Origin: Verrucomicrobia bacterium UBA3222
Lineage (GTDB): Bacteria; Verrucomicrobiota; Verrucomicrobiia; Opitutales; UBA9783
Direction of reading: 5' to 3'
DNA length: 28,466 nt
Assembly: GCA_002363035.1 (NCBI GenBank)
Contig: DEWA01000044.1
Location: forward strand, 1-28,466
Shown here: one piece after another, positions 25,300-28,466 of the stretch
Numbering within the stretch: the stretch's first letter is position 1
Layout of the letters: every line of letters starts with the position of its first letter
The notes under the pieces: generated by a model
The model's database searches: none
What the model was told of the DNA's origin: nothing
The model's input: the letters and a program-made list of their open reading frames with translations, nothing else
Program-made: the position numbers and the translations under genes

Positions 25300-26643
25300 C
25301 TAGTCAAACACAAAATCCTCGCGATTGGCACCGACGTTCGGATTGGCTTTTCGGCTCCATCCCCAGCGCCAGGTGAACGGATGCATAATAAAAAACGCTT
25401 TCCCGATGACCGCCTCCTGCGGCACCTGCCCCCAAAAGCGACTGTCGTAACTGTGCGGCGAATTATCTCCCAACACAAAAAGATGTTGCGGTTCCACAAC
25501 CGCTTCCTTCCCGTCTTCAAAACAGCCCTTTGCCACATACCCCGCATACAGACCGATTTTTCGATTGTTGGCTGTGAAGGCAAGATGCTCCGTCATTTCC
25601 TTCCCGTTTCGGTACAAACAGCCATCTTTGACCGACAAACGATCGCCCTCGCGCCCGACCAGGCGTTTAATGTAGAAAAAATCGCTGTCCAGCTGCGGAA
25701 TTTTTTTCGTTTTGAACACAACCGATTCGCCGACGCGCGGTTGTCTGAAATGATACGTCATGCGGTCGGTAAACACCATGTCGCCTTCCAAAATATCGAA
25801 ATTCAAAAATGTCTCGCCGCGCTTTACAAACCGTTGGGTCTTCAGGCAAAACCCTCTTTTCGGATCCCGATCCATGTGCTCGAAAAGCGTGAACATTTCC
25901 TCTTTGTTATGTTGCGGAAAAAATTTCTTTTGTAGCAACGCCTCCATGTCGGTGAATTCTCCCGGCACACGCAACACCACCGGCTGGTCATCCACGTAAA
26001 TCGTGTAAGTACGCACCTCTTCCGCCGGTAACCACGTTACCCAGTGCGAGAAAAACATCATCCCCTTTTCCTTTTTGTAACGCATCAGCGAATTTGCCCC
26101 CATCACCTCTTCGGGCGGAAACAGCGGAATATACACGCGACCGTCGCACGGCGCAACACAACGGTAATTCGTTTCACCCGTCGTAATCCATCGAAACGGA
26201 ATTTTCCAAAGCGGCACCTTCGGATCCGTATCTTTATGCAGGCGCGTCACCATTCCTGAAAATGACGGAAACATAGAGCAGGTCGGGATGCGAAACGGCT
26301 GAAAAAAAAATGTTCTTATCACCAGTGCCGCAAACATCGCGACCCAAATCACTTCCGCGTTTTCGCTGAACATTCGCGACACCGAAATCGGAACGTTGCG
26401 ATAAAACGGCTCCCCGTAGGTTGTCAGCCGCGTATCAAACGTATCCAGCGTCGTTTCCAAATCCGACGGCATCGGCGTGTTTCGCTTCCAGGTTTTCTTT
26501 ATTTCAATGAGCCGACTCTGAAGGTTCAGAAATTCTCCGCGCTGTTCTTCCGTCATGCGGTCGCATCGAAACTGATAGACTTTCTTTCCCCAATGCAGGG
26601 CGCTCTTCAACCACCGCCGCATGCCTCTTTCTTCCGCTTTCAT
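25300..26643 (-). CDS. lepB: Signal peptidase I
   Basis: Cleaves Sec and Tat signal peptides at the periplasmic face of the inner membrane. 447 residues from the ATG at 26643, which overlaps the stop of the upstream marC-type gene (ATGA). One membrane segment at about 97-114 precedes the catalytic serine S123 in FRIPTCSMFPSF; the general base lysine is K326 in FFYIKRLVGREGDRLSV; LGDNSPHSYDSRFWGQV is the conserved box E. About 200 residues lie between Ser and Lys, far more than in E. coli LepB (about 55), including a 100-residue insertion of unknown role. The N-terminal 95 residues are a cytoplasmic extension. Confidence 0.95.
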   Translation of the reverse strand: MKAEERGMRRWLKSALHWGKKVYQFRCDRMTEEQRGEFLNLQSRLIEIKKTWKRNTPMPSDLETTLDTFDTRLTTYGEPFYRNVPISVSRMFSENAEVIWVAMFAALVIRTFFFQPFRIPTCSMFPSFSGMVTRLHKDTDPKVPLWKIPFRWITTGETNYRCVAPCDGRVYIPLFPPEEVMGANSLMRYKKEKGMMFFSHWVTWLPAEEVRTYTIYVDDQPVVLRVPGEFTDMEALLQKKFFPQHNKEEMFTLFEHMDRDPKRGFCLKTQRFVKRGETFLNFDILEGDMVFTDRMTYHFRQPRVGESVVFKTKKIPQLDSDFFYIKRLVGREGDRLSVKDGCLYRNGKEMTEHLAFTANNRKIGLYAGYVAKGCFEDGKEAVVEPQHLFVLGDNSPHSYDSRFWGQVPQEAVIGKAFFIMHPFTWRWGWSRKANPNVGANREDFVFD

Positions 26644-27263
26644 TTCGGCAAAAATCCCATAACGCCGCACACGACCAGCTGCACCGACATCGCCAACAGC
26701 AACAATCCCGACAGGCGTGCAAAAATCACCGTAAACGTCGGCGTAAACCATCGCGAAAAGAAGCAGATGAGATAAAAAAACAGATAAAACGTCAACATAA
26801 TCAGCCCTGCCGCCAGCCAGACGTAAAGTAATTCTTTTGTATTGGTTGCATCAGCTTTGCAAATAAGCGTCGACGAAATCGTACCCGCTCCGACAATTGT
26901 CGGAAACGCTAACGGAACCACGGAAATATCTTCGCGTTTTACGCTTTTTTCGCCGCTCGTTTCGTCGGCAATTTCGATATTTGAATGCAACATCGTCCAA
27001 GCAAGCCGACACAAAATCAACCCGCCGGCAATCCGTAACCCGTCCGTTGCCACACCGACTATCTCGAAAATCCGATTACCGCAAATCAGCACTGTCAGCA
27101 AAATACCAGCGGCGATTTTCAAACCTTTTCGCGCCGTTTCCCAACGCTCTTCCGCCGTATATCCCTGCGTCATCCCGATAAACAGCGCAACCGTAATCGG
27201 CGGCGAACACGTCACGAACAACTTTGAGTACAAAGCCAGCAAATAGCGGATATCCTCAACCAC
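26640..27263 (-). CDS. MarC-family integral membrane protein (copy 1)
   Basis: 207 residues, six hydrophobic segments. VPLAFPTIVGAGTISSTLI is the family block (consensus PLAxPxxxGPGxI). The function of MarC/UPF0056 proteins is unknown; a role in multiple antibiotic resistance was proposed and withdrawn. I prefer the GTG at 27263 because it makes the protein start MVEDIRYLLALYSKLF, which aligns without gaps to MSVDFDFLITLYLKIF of the second copy; a TTG at 27308 would add 15 residues. It overlaps lepB by 4 nt and lies 95 nt after copy 2. In the block the usual GPG reads GAG. Confidence 0.9.
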   Translation of the reverse strand: MVEDIRYLLALYSKLFVTCSPPITVALFIGMTQGYTAEERWETARKGLKIAAGILLTVLICGNRIFEIVGVATDGLRIAGGLILCRLAWTMLHSNIEIADETSGEKSVKREDISVVPLAFPTIVGAGTISSTLICKADATNTKELLYVWLAAGLIMLTFYLFFYLICFFSRWFTPTFTVIFARLSGLLLLAMSVQLVVCGVMGFLPK

Positions 27264-27358
27264 GTCCGCCGTTGATTGCAACAGAAAACCACGGCGGTTG
27301 TCACGCAAAATTAAACGAAACCGATGACGGGAAATACCGAAAGAGTCGCAAAACCACC

Positions 27359-27970
27359 TTACACGCTTTTCAATAATCCGACGACACCGAATGTCATCAA
27401 TTTAAAACCAATCGCCAAAATCAAAATACCGAACAACTTTGTGCAAATTTGTATGAACACCGGCTTCATGTATTTCGAAAGCGAACAGGCAATGTAAAAA
27501 GCAATATAAAACGTGAGCATGATGAGAAGGACTGCCGCATACACATAAAATTTTTGCGGCACGGTAACGGCTTCCGATTGCCCGATGATAACGGACGAAA
27601 CGGCACCCGGCCCCGCAATCAACGGAAACGCCAGCGGCGTCACGATCAGACTTTTGCCCGAAACGGACGATTCGGATGCGCTGTCTTTCGGATACAGCAT
27701 ATCCCACCCGATTTTTCCAAGAACCAACCCGCCCGCAACCCGAAAGGTATTCATATCAATCCCCATCAAACGCAGAAGTTCGGAACCGCAAAAAACGGCG
27801 CAAATTAAGATGAACGTTGCGACCGCCGTCCCTTTTTGCGCCACCCGCCAACGCTCCCGCGGCGTCAAAAAACTTGCAATGCTGACGTACATCATCACCC
27901 CGGGAATGGGTGCGCTGGCGGTGAAAATTTTCAAATATAATGTTATTAAAAAATCGAAATCCACACTCAT
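27359..27970 (-). CDS. MarC-family integral membrane protein (copy 2)
   Basis: 203 residues starting at the ATG at 27970. Six hydrophobic segments; VTPLAFPLIAGPGAVSSVI is the full family motif with GPG intact. It is paralogous to the neighbour at 26640-27263, with the same length and the same order of segments, so a tandem duplication is likely. It is the first gene of a three-gene minus-strand cluster with the second copy and lepB. The role is unknown. Confidence 0.92.
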   Translation of the reverse strand: MSVDFDFLITLYLKIFTASAPIPGVMMYVSIASFLTPRERWRVAQKGTAVATFILICAVFCGSELLRLMGIDMNTFRVAGGLVLGKIGWDMLYPKDSASESSVSGKSLIVTPLAFPLIAGPGAVSSVIIGQSEAVTVPQKFYVYAAVLLIMLTFYIAFYIACSLSKYMKPVFIQICTKLFGILILAIGFKLMTFGVVGLLKSV

Positions 27971-28466
27971 AAACTTGCTTTCGAAAACAAATGTTTTTCC
28001 GCGCGCTCATTGAAATGTGAAGCATAAAATGTACCGACGGAGGTATTTGAACGGGAGTTTTGGAAGAATGTTTAGATTTGAACGTCTGATATACTTACAT
28101 ACGCTTTCCACGCCTCCATCTAGCTCTGTTTTTTCTCCCGTCCGCCTTCGGTTGTTTTGCACCTCTCTTGTCCTTTGACACGGCAACGGGCAAACACTTC
28201 CCGCGGAGCACCGCGCATCTTCCTCTCCTCCACCCGCCACTCCTCCTTATTCATCATTGCGGCACCGCTTCCTTCTCTTATCACTCGCAGTACTCATCCG
28301 CCGCCCCCCTGTTTTCCATTTCTCCTCCATCGCCATCCTCTTGCAACATTCTTCGGCAAAAATCCTCCGCTTTTCTCTTCATCCGCCGCGTCCCCTATGC
28401 ACTTTTTAAAATTACTCTCTTTCACATACCCCCCCCTAATCCCGCGGTACATTTTTTAAAACGCCT
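27971..28466. other. Region without a convincing gene; pyrimidine-rich on plus strand
   Basis: From about 28110 to the end the plus strand is about three quarters C and T, with runs such as CCTCTCCTCC and an 8-C run at 28429-28436. Open frames here (for example about 100 residues on the plus strand) are Ser/Pro/Leu-rich by-products of composition, have no normal start, and do not use the codons of the other genes. The first 130 nt hold the marC leader, with no clear promoter. I see no RNA gene or repeat. Confidence 0.5.

Noticed and set aside
25135..25935. A plus-strand open frame of about 266 residues opposite lepB.
   Set aside because: It is antisense to the well-supported signal peptidase gene and has no family features.
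28157..28459. Plus-strand frame of about 100 Ser/Pro/Leu-rich residues.
   Set aside because: It starts at TTG without a ribosome binding site and follows from the C/T bias.

Overview
The window looks like a chromosomal segment of a Gram-negative bacterium of the PVC group, most likely Verrucomicrobiota. The reasons are a secretin of the GspD/PilQ type with the C-terminal signature common in Verrucomicrobia, a full murein pathway gene (murA), and an FtsZ that keeps its C-terminal peptide, which argues against Chlamydiae and Planctomycetes. Base composition is moderate. Shine-Dalgarno sites are weak, and several starts are GTG or TTG. Taxonomy is inference from gene content only.

Layout. 1-200: tail of an unknown gene. 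376-870: ferritin. 1216-3003 (-): an AT-rich, Cys-rich, probably exported HExxH metalloprotease-like protein with a strong terminator. 3295-8732 (-): a housekeeping run read prfA, namZ-like (DUF1343), an Arg/Gly/Cys-rich small protein, murA, tenA. 8919-9186: tRNA-Ala(CGC) on the minus strand and tRNA-Pro(GGG) on the plus strand. 9395-10033 (-): a Vat/CatB-type acetyltransferase.

10245-16545 (+) is the most unusual stretch. It holds a FliA/WhiG-type sigma factor, an exported protein of unknown function, an AsmA-like membrane protein, a 541-residue protein with a double hydrophobic segment and a long polar AT-rich region, a TPR protein that matches the SycD/LcrH class II type III secretion chaperone layout, an exported leucine-rich-repeat protein, and a small membrane-anchored protein. 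The TPR/hydrophobic pair looks like a type III translocator with its chaperone, which suggests contact with a eukaryotic host. No structural type III gene is seen here.

16649-18915 (-): tadA, a strongly diverged ftsZ, and a type IV pseudopilin whose GTG start overlaps the ftsZ stop. 19054-20478 (+): an MFS transporter. 20795-25217 (+): a secretin with a long disordered N-terminal region, overlapped by a PilX/GspK-like pilus protein. Together with the pseudopilin they suggest a type IV pilus or type II-like machine. 25300-27970 (-): two MarC-family membrane proteins and signal peptidase I, with marC and lepB overlapping by 4 nt. 27971-28466 has no convincing gene and is strongly pyrimidine-rich on the plus strand.

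No CRISPR array, insertion sequence, phage gene or rRNA was seen.
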